A stretch of DNA of 5,206 bases from Cyanobacteriota bacterium (GTDB lineage: Bacteria > Cyanobacteriota > Cyanobacteriia > Phormidesmidales > Phormidesmidaceae): assembly GCA_027619675.1 (NCBI GenBank), contig JAQCHG010000184.1, positions 1 through 5,206 on the forward strand, written 5' to 3'. Positions 1 through 5,202 of the stretch are shown piece after piece. Every line of letters begins with the position of its first letter. The first letter of the stretch is position 1. Below the pieces are notes generated by a model that was not told the DNA's origin, searched no databases, and was given only the letters and a program-made list of their open reading frames with translations. The position numbers were made by a program, and so were the translations under genes.

Positions 1-1
1 C

Positions 2-1951
2 AAGGCGCTGGTGGTGACCTCCCGGCTGGAAGAAGCCCTGGGGGGTTTGAAGACGGTGTTAAAGTCGCTGAAAATTGATTCCGGTCGGCTGTTGCCGTTT
101 ATGTCGGCCTATCTGGAGGCCAAGGGCAAGCAGGATTTATTTGAAGATTTCCATTATCTCAAGGGCTGCGATCGCCTCAGCGAAATGGTCAAAGGCAGAA
201 GCATTACAGTGCTGCTGGCGCGCCTGTACCTAGAGCACATGATTGAAGCCCGTGAGCGCACCGATACGATTTTGCCCAACTCGGTGCCCAAGCTGATGCT
301 CAGCTACCTCAACCAGCTCAACCGCCCCATCGAAGCGGACAACAAACGGGATGACCTAGCGGTACAGCGAGACGCCCAAGCCATTGCCTGGGCCTGTCTC
401 CAGCAAACCTACCGCCCGACGACGATCAAAAAAAACGTGGCCCTCGCCGCCCTCAGCGCCCTAGACGAGGCCACACCGCCCCAAGATCGCCTCACCTACT
501 TAGAAAAACGCTTGCAAGTGCTGCAAACCCCCGAACCAGGGGACAGTACCCGCATCATTCTCGATCCCCTAGCTGAATACCTCGCTGCGGTCTATTGGGT
601 CGAGCACGCTTGCCAGCAACCCGACCCCGCCGGTACCTGGCAAGGCTTTTTTGAATCCGTTGAGCAAAAGCTGGCCCAAACCCAGGAAACCCCGGAGGCG
701 ATTCGCGGCTTTTTGCTGGCGTTGTATGACTGCTGGCTAGACAACGCCCACCACGCAGCCATTGCCCCCGACTTACCCAATCAACTGCTGCACCAGGCCC
801 ACATTGACCCCAACGAGCTGCTGCAACAACAAGAGGCCCGCCGGATTCAAAAATTAATCGCTGAACTCTCTGCCCCCGAAGAGGAATTTCGCATCGAGGC
901 GGCGATCAAGCTCAGCCAACGGGGAGCCGCCGCCCAAGTTGCCGAGCCCGAACTGGTCGGGATGCTAGCCAACCCCAACCAAACCCTCGCGCCCCGCGAG
1001 GCCGCCGCCCGCGCCTTGGGTCAGCTCGGCATTGGCGAAGCTGCCCTGTTGAAACTGCTCACCCAGCCTCAGGAAGATGCGACCCTGCGCCGCAGCGCGG
1101 CTGAAGCCCTGGGGCAGATGCAGGCAGGCAAGGCGGAACTGCTGCAAATCTTAGAAGCGGCGGATCAGCCCCTGACCCTGCGCCAGGGAGCCGCCCGCGC
1201 CCTGGGCTTGATCGGTGCCCCCAGTGGGGAAGCGGTGCCGATGCTGATTCCTCAGTTGCGGGATGGGGAGGTCATCACTGAGGTCAAGGCCATCCGGGTG
1301 TGGCGGGAAGCTCTGCCGGAAGCCCTGACCTTGGAATTAGTGGCGATTCCAGGGGGAGACTTTGTGATGGGGTCGCCCCCAGATGAGGCTGGACGAGACT
1401 GGTATCCTCGTTCGTATCCAGACACCGAAGGGTTGGATGTGGAGGCCCAGCATCCCGTCACGATCCAAGCATTCTGGATGGGGCAGCATCCAATCACGCA
1501 GGCACAGTGGCGAGTCGTGGCGTCATTACCTGCCATCAACCGTGAATTAGAACTCAATCCCAGTAGCTTCAAGGGGGACCATCGCCCTGTTGAGCAGGTC
1601 ACCTGGTATGACGCGGTAGAGTTTTGTGATCGCCTCTCCCAATACACCGGCAAGACTTACCGCCTGCCCTCGGAAGCCGAATGGGAATATGCCTGTCGGG
1701 CGGGCACCACCAGTCCCTTTTTTGTGGGCGACACCCTCTCCACTGACATCGCTAACTATGACGGCAACTACACCTATGGCGGCGGTAGCAAGGGCCTCTA
1801 TCGAGAAACCACCGCCGAGGTTGGCAACTTTGGGGTCAATGCCTGGGGACTGGGGGATATGCACGGCAATGTCTACGACTGGTGCCTCGACCACTGGCAC
1901 CCCAGCTACGACGGGGCACCGACCGATGGCACCACGTCAATATATAGCTAG
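2..1951 (+). CDS. STAND/NACHT-type NTPase with HEAT-like repeats and FGE-like C-terminal domain, 5' partial, ends at an in-frame TAG
   Basis: The reading frame is open to the left edge, so the start is outside the window; the GTG at 11 is only an internal Val codon. Numbering residues from that GTG, the protein opens with VVTSR, the strand-plus-Arg pattern that follows Walker B in NACHT/STAND NTPases. A helical/winged-helix-like part follows (KGRSITVLLARLYLEHMI, 61-78), then the LDPLAEYLAAVYWVEH block (184-199) common in cyanobacterial NACHT proteins. HEAT-like helical repeats follow at about 275-415 (REAAARALGQLG, LRRSAAEALGQM, LRQGAARALGLIG). The FGE-sulfatase/SUMF1-like domain begins near 441 (IPGGDFVMGS, then RLPSEAEWEYACRAGT at 551-566 and WGLGDMHGNVYDW at 612-624). 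Such proteins act as ATP-dependent signalling switches in which the C-terminal part is expected to sense a ligand; that role is inferred. The Walker A and B motifs are not in view. TAG at 1949-1951 cuts the last domain before its conserved end, so the product may be truncated or the gene broken. Confidence 0.85.
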   Translation, partial: KALVVTSRLEEALGGLKTVLKSLKIDSGRLLPFMSAYLEAKGKQDLFEDFHYLKGCDRLSEMVKGRSITVLLARLYLEHMIEARERTDTILPNSVPKLMLSYLNQLNRPIEADNKRDDLAVQRDAQAIAWACLQQTYRPTTIKKNVALAALSALDEATPPQDRLTYLEKRLQVLQTPEPGDSTRIILDPLAEYLAAVYWVEHACQQPDPAGTWQGFFESVEQKLAQTQETPEAIRGFLLALYDCWLDNAHHAAIAPDLPNQLLHQAHIDPNELLQQQEARRIQKLIAELSAPEEEFRIEAAIKLSQRGAAAQVAEPELVGMLANPNQTLAPREAAARALGQLGIGEAALLKLLTQPQEDATLRRSAAEALGQMQAGKAELLQILEAADQPLTLRQGAARALGLIGAPSGEAVPMLIPQLRDGEVITEVKAIRVWREALPEALTLELVAIPGGDFVMGSPPDEAGRDWYPRSYPDTEGLDVEAQHPVTIQAFWMGQHPITQAQWRVVASLPAINRELELNPSSFKGDHRPVEQVTWYDAVEFCDRLSQYTGKTYRLPSEAEWEYACRAGTTSPFFVGDTLSTDIANYDGNYTYGGGSKGLYRETTAEVGNFGVNAWGLGDMHGNVYDWCLDHWHPSYDGAPTDGTTSIYS

Positions 1952-2095
1952 TATGAGCGCTATCGGCTGGTCCGGGGCGGTTCCTGGTATGCCGATCCAG
2001 GTCGCTGCCGCTCAGCGGTCCGTAATCGCTTCGATCCGGGCGACCGCTACAATGACTTCGGTTTTCGGGTGGTTTGTGCTTCCCCCTGGGCTTAA
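1952..2095 (+). pseudogene. In-frame continuation of the FGE-like domain beyond the TAG codon (47 codons to TAA)
   Basis: Immediately after the TAG, with no shift of frame, the DNA encodes the conserved end of FGE-like domains: YRLVRGGSW, then a Cys-Arg-Ser-Ala block, NRFDPGDRYNDFGFRVV and a terminal CASPWA before TAA at 2093-2095. The distance from the GAPTDG motif to RGGSW fits what I recall for intact family members, so the TAG looks like a substitution rather than an indel; one change from CAG (Gln) would produce it. In true FGE enzymes a Cys pair lies just after RGGSW. Here the first is Ala (RGGSWYAD) and only the second is kept (GRC), so this is probably a binding version of the fold, not an oxidase. 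Options are a recent nonsense mutation, a sequencing or assembly error, or translational readthrough. Confidence 0.8.
1973..2095 (+). other. Candidate DGR variable region (VR) at the 3' end of the NTPase gene
   Basis: From RGGSW to the TAA the codons alternate between a fixed framework (RGGSW, CRSA, GFRVV) and variable-looking positions. Fifteen of these positions (residues Y, A, D, G, R, V, N, F, D, G, D, Y, N, D, F) all end in C or T. This is what adenine-directed mutagenesis of AAC/AAT codons would leave. Cyanobacterial DGRs are known to diversify exactly this part of FGE-like (C-type-lectin fold) domains, including in NTPase fusions. Against it, no template repeat and no reverse transcriptase are visible, and undiversified family members also have Asn/Asp/Arg-rich tails. 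The call is a hypothesis. Confidence 0.35.
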
Positions 2096-2121
2096 TATCC
2101 CTTTACACTGTGTTACTTTTG

Positions 2122-2218
2122 CCCTCGCACCCAGCCTCCGGCTGGGCGCGCCCCCCGGCGGCTCCGCCGCCATTCCCCGGAGGCAGAGCCTCAGGATCGC
2201 GTGTCGAGGCACGAGGGA
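2122..2218. repeat. Modular hairpin repeat, copy 1
   Basis: This GC-rich unit holds three hairpins in a row, each with a three-base loop: CCCAGCC-TCC-GGCTGGG (2130-2146), GGCGGC-TCC-GCCGCC (2157-2171) and GAGGC-AGA-GCCTC (2180-2192). A further GAGGC at 2206-2210 can pair alternatively with GCCTC at 2188-2192. The unit is bounded by a short inverted repeat, CCCTCG (2122-2127) and CGAGGG (2212-2217). It lies 26 bp past the TAA of the NTPase frame. A termination role is possible, but there is no T-tract after any stem, so it is better called a dispersed palindromic element. Confidence 0.85.
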
Positions 2219-2232
2219 GGGGAGGCGACTAA

Positions 2233-2302
2233 CTCGCACCCAGCCTCCGGCTGGGCGCGTCCCCCGGCGGCTCCGCCGCCATTCCAGAGCCTAGAAGCAG
2301 AG
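2233..2302. repeat. Modular hairpin repeat, copy 2 (decayed right half)
   Basis: The first 53 bp (2233-2285) match copy 1 (2124-2176) at 52 positions; the only difference is T for C at 2260. The first two hairpins are intact at 2239-2255 and 2266-2280. The right part (GAGCCTAGAAGCAGAGTC) has degraded and lost the GAGGC-AGA-GCCTC stem. The copy ends about 40 bp before the start codon of the small gene at 2341 and lies in direct orientation to copies 1 and 3. Confidence 0.85.
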
Positions 2303-2340
2303 TCCAATAATACATAGGCTGAATACGTAGTTAGAAACCA

Positions 2341-2775
2341 ATGGAATCCCTGTCGCGATACCCAACCGCTCTCGACCCATCACTTGTCGGCAGCTACCCA
2401 GCATCAGCAAAGGCAGGCGGCGGCTATGTGTGGGACGCGGTCCTTGAGTATCGCGTTTGGTGTTACCCCAGAGCCGGTGCTGCCGACGAATTCGATGGCG
2501 CTGACTATTACTCTGCATTCGCGACCTACGAAGAGGCAGAGGAGTTCTCAGCCTCAACGGCTGGGGCGCAGAAGCCACTCGCCCTCGTGCTGCAAGAGGA
2601 ATACATCGCTGAAGAGGAGCCGGGTCAGTACGTCCACGTGAAAGAGCGCCGCGTTACTGAATGGCCAGTCGAGTTTCTCTCACGCCCGCGACGAACGCCG
2701 TCAACCATTCCCAATTTCATGTCCCCAAGCGCGCCAGAGAACAAATTGGACATCCTGAGGGGCCTTGCGAAGTAA
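2341..2775 (+). CDS. Uncharacterised small protein, 144 residues
   Basis: ATG 2341 is the first possible start, since an in-frame TAG lies at 2332-2334; no strong Shine-Dalgarno sequence precedes it. The product is a complete soluble protein without signal peptide or membrane segment. It has an N-terminal SRYPTALDPSLVGSYPASAK block, an aromatic stretch (VLEYRVWCYP, about 34-43), an acidic Asp/Glu/Tyr-rich centre (about 48-70), a hydrophobic strand (LALVLQEEYI, about 80-89), and a basic segment with EWPVEFLSRPRRTP (about 106-119) before LDILRGLAK. I recall similar stand-alone small proteins of unknown function in many bacteria, sometimes near acetyltransferase genes, but I cannot assign a function or a family name. 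It sits between hairpin-repeat copies 2 and 3, which suggests an inserted or mobile segment. Its coherent protein-like composition supports a real gene. Confidence 0.75.
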   Translation: MESLSRYPTALDPSLVGSYPASAKAGGGYVWDAVLEYRVWCYPRAGAADEFDGADYYSAFATYEEAEEFSASTAGAQKPLALVLQEEYIAEEEPGQYVHVKERRVTEWPVEFLSRPRRTPSTIPNFMSPSAPENKLDILRGLAK

Positions 2776-2785
2776 TTGCGTCGTG

Positions 2786-2808
2786 TTGACACTCACATAT
2801 GTGTTCAA
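2786..2808. other. Small inverted repeat just after the small gene
   Basis: TTGACAC (2786-2792) can pair with GTG-T-TCAA (2801-2808), leaving one bulged T and an eight-base loop. The centre CACATATGTG (2794-2803) is also a perfect 10-bp palindrome. It starts 10 bp after the stop codon at 2775. It could be a weak terminator without a T-tract or a protein-binding site. The TTGACA inside it resembles a -35 box, but no -10 box follows at the usual distance. Confidence 0.4.
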
Positions 2809-2836
2809 GCGGACCGCAGGGACAGGCATCGGTGTT

Positions 2837-2964
2837 CCCCTCACCCCCAGCCTCCGACTGGGCGCGTCCCCCAGGGGCTCCGCCGCCACTCCAGAGCTTA
2901 GGGGCAGAGCCTCAAGATCGCGTGTCGAGGCAGCGCTTCGGCACGAGGGACATCGGATGAGGGG
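2837..2964. repeat. Modular hairpin repeat, copy 3, enclosed by a 7-bp inverted repeat
   Basis: The sequence from 2841 to 2950 aligns with copy 1 along its full length but has diverged. The first hairpin has one substitution (GACTGGG for GGCTGGG, 2856-2862), and the second stem is spoiled on its left arm (AGGGGC for GGCGGC). The GCCTC...GAGGC pairing remains. Near its end it carries 11 extra bases (AGCGCTTCGGC) between GAGGC and ACGAGGGA. Outside it, CCCCTCA (2837-2843) and TGAGGGG (2958-2964) form an inverted repeat, followed by the T-rich run CTTTAATTTCTTTTTC. That arrangement could also end transcription of the + strand gene. The rest of this intergenic stretch up to 3085 shows only a HIP1 site at 2999-3006. 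Confidence 0.8.
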
Positions 2965-3085
2965 CTTTAATTTCTTTTTCTACAGGTAGAATCGTGTAGC
3001 GATCGCGAGGGGTATTTCCATTACCTGGTGAATAATGACTTACACCGCATCTGCAACAATTCCGACATGACTACGACCCACCTTT

Positions 3086-3757
3086 TTAGGGACACTCAAT
3101 AAAGTTATCTGGGCTGCTTATGCAATACCTGTAATGATCGATTCGATCCGTCAATGAATCCTGCTTAGAAACTACTGTAAAACTGGAAAATATGTGAATA
3201 CTAGCGCCAGTATCCAGCCTTCTATTTAATACCTCATAATTAAAGAGATCACCCTCATACCAGTACATTTTATTCCAGTAGTTTGTACCATAGGCGGTAT
3301 AGTCTTCAGCAGCTAGGGTTGATGCGTGGAAATCCTCTAGCATTTCCTGCCCCCATAGCGACTCAATCAGACTCTGGCCATTTTCTTCGCGATCGCCTTT
3401 CTCAAATTGAATATTGTTAAAACAATTTGCAGGGTCATAACAATCCAGTTGATAACTCAGTTCCTCTGATAGAACAACGGAGCCCTGATTATTTAGATAG
3501 ACTGAAAAAATAAGCGTTCCATCCTCGAATGGAACGCTTGAAACAAGCTCCGGCATCCCATTTTCGTATTGCCGTACAACTTCCAGTGTGTAGAACAAGG
3601 GAGTCAGAGCGTCTTGATTGAACTGCCTGATAAACTCATCTAATCCCATGTCAGGCAACGCTTGAGCAGGAGCGCTAGCACCACAAACACCTGAGAGCAT
3701 CAGCAGTATTGCGCCAAGGCACTTTTTGGGGTTTGCTTCTGGTTTCCACTTCACCAT
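3086..3757 (-). CDS. Secreted or periplasmic protein of unknown function (223 residues)
   Basis: I chose the ATG at 3757. It is preceded six bases away by AGG, and it gives a clean signal peptide: Lys-rich start (MVKWKPEANPKK), hydrophobic core (CLGAILLMLSGVCGASAPA) and a signal-peptidase-I-like AQA site before LPDMG. An in-frame GTG at 3796 would add 13 residues, but it lacks a ribosome site and would lengthen the region before the signal. SGVC is not a proper lipobox, so a lipoprotein is unlikely. The mature part is acidic and aromatic-rich, and has four cysteines (106 and 112 in LDCYDPANC; 212 and 222 near the C-terminus) that could form disulfides. I do not recognise a family; no catalytic motif stands out. 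It has lower GC than the neighbouring WD40 gene and contains a HIP1 site at 3389. It lies downstream of, and co-directional with, the WD40 gene. Confidence 0.75.
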   Translation of the reverse strand: MVKWKPEANPKKCLGAILLMLSGVCGASAPAQALPDMGLDEFIRQFNQDALTPLFYTLEVVRQYENGMPELVSSVPFEDGTLIFSVYLNNQGSVVLSEELSYQLDCYDPANCFNNIQFEKGDREENGQSLIESLWGQEMLEDFHASTLAAEDYTAYGTNYWNKMYWYEGDLFNYEVLNRRLDTGASIHIFSSFTVVSKQDSLTDRIDHYRYCISSPDNFIECP

Positions 3758-3763
3758 AAATAA

Positions 3764-3768
3764 CCTGC
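3764..3768 (-). promoter_or_regulatory. Ribosome binding site for the secreted-protein gene
   Basis: On the minus strand GCAGG precedes the ATG at 3757 with a six-base spacer. It is a modest Shine-Dalgarno match, but it favours this ATG over the upstream GTG at 3796, which has none. Confidence 0.45.
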
Positions 3769-3889
3769 GGATAATTATCGTCAACCCATCGATCACGCCG
3801 TCAACGCCGTAAAACTCCCCACCGCCTGATCCAGAAATGTTCGGAGTTCAACCCTGGGCAGCAGAAAGCATGACCGCTTAGGCCAGGGC

Positions 3890-4894
3890 TTAGGGCGCTT
3901 GGCGGGGCCAGATTTTGATTTGGCCATTCCAGCCACCGCTGATCAGGGTGCGGCTATCGGGGGCAAAGGCCACCGTCCAAACCCAGCCCTCATGGCCTTC
4001 CAGCACCCCCGCCAGGCGACCGCTATCGAGGTGCCAGATGCGAATGGTTTTGTCATTGCTGGCGGTGGCCAGCAGTTGACCATCGGGGCTAAAGGTAACG
4101 CAGTTGACCGGGGCCGTGTGGGCGCGGAACTGGGTGATTTGCCGACCGCTGTTGAGCTTCCACAGGCGTACCGTGCAGTCGGCTCCGGCGCTGGCCAGCA
4201 ACCAATTGTTAGGGCTAATGGCGACGGAATGCACTTCCCCTTCGTGGCCCGTCAGCACATGGTTGGTGCCTTGCCCCCGCAGCCGATGGAAGCGCAGGGT
4301 GGCGTCTTGGCTGGCGCTGACTAAGGTGGTGCCATCGGGGCTAACCGCCAGCGATCGCACCCAATGATCGTGCCCCGTCAGGGTTTGAATGGCGTCTGCC
4401 TTACCGATGCGCCACAGCTTGACCGCATTATCCTGGCCACCAGAATACAGATAGCGACCGTCAGGGCTAAAGATCACCGCCCGCACCCAGCCCGTGTGGC
4501 CGTGAAACACATCCACCAACTTGCCCGTGGCGGTTTCCCAGAGGCGAAGGGTGTTGTCATTGCCAGCGCTGGCCAAGAGGGTGCTGTCGGGGCTAAAGGC
4601 CACCGATCGCACCCAGCCCGTGTGCCCCGCCAGGGACCGGAGTTGACGACCCTCCGCCAAGGCCCAGAGGCCGACGGTGCGATCGCCGCTGCCGCTGGCG
4701 ATGTACTGGCCATTGGGGCTCACGGCAACGGTGCGGACCCAACTGCCGTGACCTTCTAGGGTTCTCATACAGCGCCACCGTCCTCGCCCTTGGGGACGCG
4801 GGGGGTGGACAGGGGCAGACGCGGGCACCACCGACAGGCGGGGTGCCCGAGGGGGCAAGTGAAAGTTGGGGCTAAAGGCAGGCGAGGCAGACAT
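3890..4894 (-). CDS. WD40 repeat protein, seven-bladed propeller (334 residues)
   Basis: The ATG at 4894 is chosen because GGAG lies five bases upstream; a TTG at 4921 would add nine residues (MCHVCHGVP) without better support. The first 40 residues are rich in Pro, Ala and Arg, probably disordered, with no signal peptide. Then come seven WD40 repeats with the GH dipeptide recurring every 42 residues without deviation; blade 6 has AH instead of GH. Each has the GHxxWVRSVAFSPDG core and an LW/IW end, except blade 4, where the terminal Trp is replaced (LRFHRL). The last blade ends exactly at the stop, so the protein is one closed propeller. WD40 propellers are protein-binding scaffolds. There is no kinase, caspase-like or NTPase domain attached, so its partner must be a separate protein. 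HIP1 sites lie at 4351 and 4679. The function beyond binding is unknown. Confidence 0.9.
   Translation of the reverse strand: MSASPAFSPNFHLPPRAPRLSVVPASAPVHPPRPQGRGRWRCMRTLEGHGSWVRTVAVSPNGQYIASGSGDRTVGLWALAEGRQLRSLAGHTGWVRSVAFSPDSTLLASAGNDNTLRLWETATGKLVDVFHGHTGWVRAVIFSPDGRYLYSGGQDNAVKLWRIGKADAIQTLTGHDHWVRSLAVSPDGTTLVSASQDATLRFHRLRGQGTNHVLTGHEGEVHSVAISPNNWLLASAGADCTVRLWKLNSGRQITQFRAHTAPVNCVTFSPDGQLLATASNDKTIRIWHLDSGRLAGVLEGHEGWVWTVAFAPDSRTLISGGWNGQIKIWPRQAP
3893..4774 (-). repeat. Seven tandem 126-bp WD40 coding units
   Basis: The propeller is encoded by 7 x 126 bp with no insertion or deletion between units, running to the last sense codon. Blades 1 to 4 share the segment WVR after the GH; blade 7 has WVW, while blades 5 and 6 diverge (EVHS, PVNC). 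Recurring DNA words such as GGGCTAAAGG and CACCCAGCCCGTGTG between units show shared origin. Uniform unit length is typical of propellers that arise by recent internal amplification. Confidence 0.9.
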
Positions 4895-4899
4895 AGGAA

Positions 4900-4903
4900 C
4901 TCC
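4900..4903 (-). promoter_or_regulatory. Ribosome binding site deciding the WD40 gene start
   Basis: GGAG on the minus strand with a five-base spacer to the ATG at 4894 is a good Shine-Dalgarno match. The upstream in-frame TTG at 4921 has no comparable site. Confidence 0.55.
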
Positions 4904-4945
4904 ATGACAGACATGGCACAAAGGCGCGTCATTGATTAAACCTAA

Positions 4946-5200
4946 TCCAGGGGCTCGGGGCGGTCATGACTGATCGCCAGAACCCTCGCTGTACAACGGT
5001 CCCAGCCCCTAGCCAGATCAAGACTTACGCAGTCACACCGACGAACCAGGAGCTTAAGCCCCTGGCCTCAACGGAAGTCGAGGATTCGGCAGCATTTTGC
5101 GTCAGCCCTATAGATCCCAGGGGCGGGCGCGGCAATGGTTACCCGCTCTCAACACCCTGGGGGGCAATGGGCGGGTGTTGTTGCCAGCTACAGCCCCTGG
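4946..5200. repeat. Cluster of a 9-base motif AGCCCCTGG in both orientations
   Basis: In this gene-free stretch upstream of the WD40 gene the motif occurs at 4947-4955 (as CCAGGGGCT), 5004-5012 (AGCCCCTAG, one mismatch), 5046-5054 (CCAGGAGCT, one mismatch), 5057-5065 (exact), 5117-5125 (CCAGGGGCG, one mismatch) and 5192-5200 (exact). The copies pair into the two inverted repeats listed below. Apart from these, the 312 bp from 4895 to the window end show no gene, tRNA or clear promoter. Confidence 0.6.
5046..5065. repeat. Near-perfect 20-bp palindrome
   Basis: CCAGGAGCTT (5046-5055) is the reverse complement of AAGCCCCTGG (5056-5065) except for one mismatched pair. The centre GCTTAAGC is perfect. 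It lies about 150 bp upstream of the WD40 start. There is no T-tract, so a terminator is unlikely; an operator or part of a palindromic repeat is possible. Confidence 0.6.
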
Positions 5201-5202
5201 GA
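5115..5202. ncRNA. Candidate structured RNA or small palindromic element (nested stems, 88 bp)
   Basis: Three nested pairings are visible. TCCCAGGGGC (5115-5124) pairs with GCCCCTGGGA (5193-5202), 10 bp. GGCAA (5131-5135) pairs with TTGCC (5181-5185), 5 bp. CAACACCC (5150-5157) pairs with GGGTGTTG (5173-5180), 8 bp, with a 15-base loop. The two inner stems abut on the 3' side and are separated by a 14-base bulge on the 5' side. A second GGCAA in the apical loop (5163-5167) could compete for TTGCC. No known RNA family (4.5S/SRP, tRNA, tmRNA or the riboswitches I checked by eye) matches. The strand is unknown, and the window ends four bases later. It could equally be a DNA palindromic repeat. 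Confidence 0.3.

Noticed and set aside
1626..2294. Long + strand open frame (222 codons) overlapping the end of the NTPase gene
   Set aside because: It is in another frame than the FGE-like domain, and its translation is low-complexity Ala/Arg/Pro/Thr text running into the hairpin repeats. The conserved motifs are all in the NTPase frame.
2321..2340. GTTAGAA before the small gene, resembling an integron attC/attI right end (GTTRRRY)
   Set aside because: The last base does not fit the consensus, there is no matching RYYYAAC partner after the gene, and no integrase or second cassette is in view.
2786..2814. TTGACA as a -35 promoter box
   Set aside because: No TATAAT-like box occurs 16-18 bases downstream, and there is no + strand gene after it; the hexamer is part of an inverted repeat.
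3851..3888. CCAGGGCTTAGG and CCCTGGGCAG after the WD40 gene as a terminator
   Set aside because: The stem is only six bases with a loop of about 25 bases, and no T-tract follows on the minus strand.
3793..3889. Minus-strand peptide LLPRVELRTFLDQAVG followed by SFTALTA and a stop, as a gene remnant or frameshifted end of the WD40 protein
   Set aside because: The WD40 propeller is already complete at its stop codon, and this peptide is short, lacks a start and matches nothing I recognise.
3899..4759. Several + strand open frames opposite the WD40 gene
   Set aside because: They are antisense shadows produced by the 126-bp repeat and biased codon use; they have no ribosome sites and no protein-like motifs.
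5019..5032. AAGACTTACGCAGT, resembling the terminal repeat of some cyanobacterial insertion sequences
   Set aside because: There is no inverted partner, target duplication or transposase fragment in the window; the resemblance rests on memory only.
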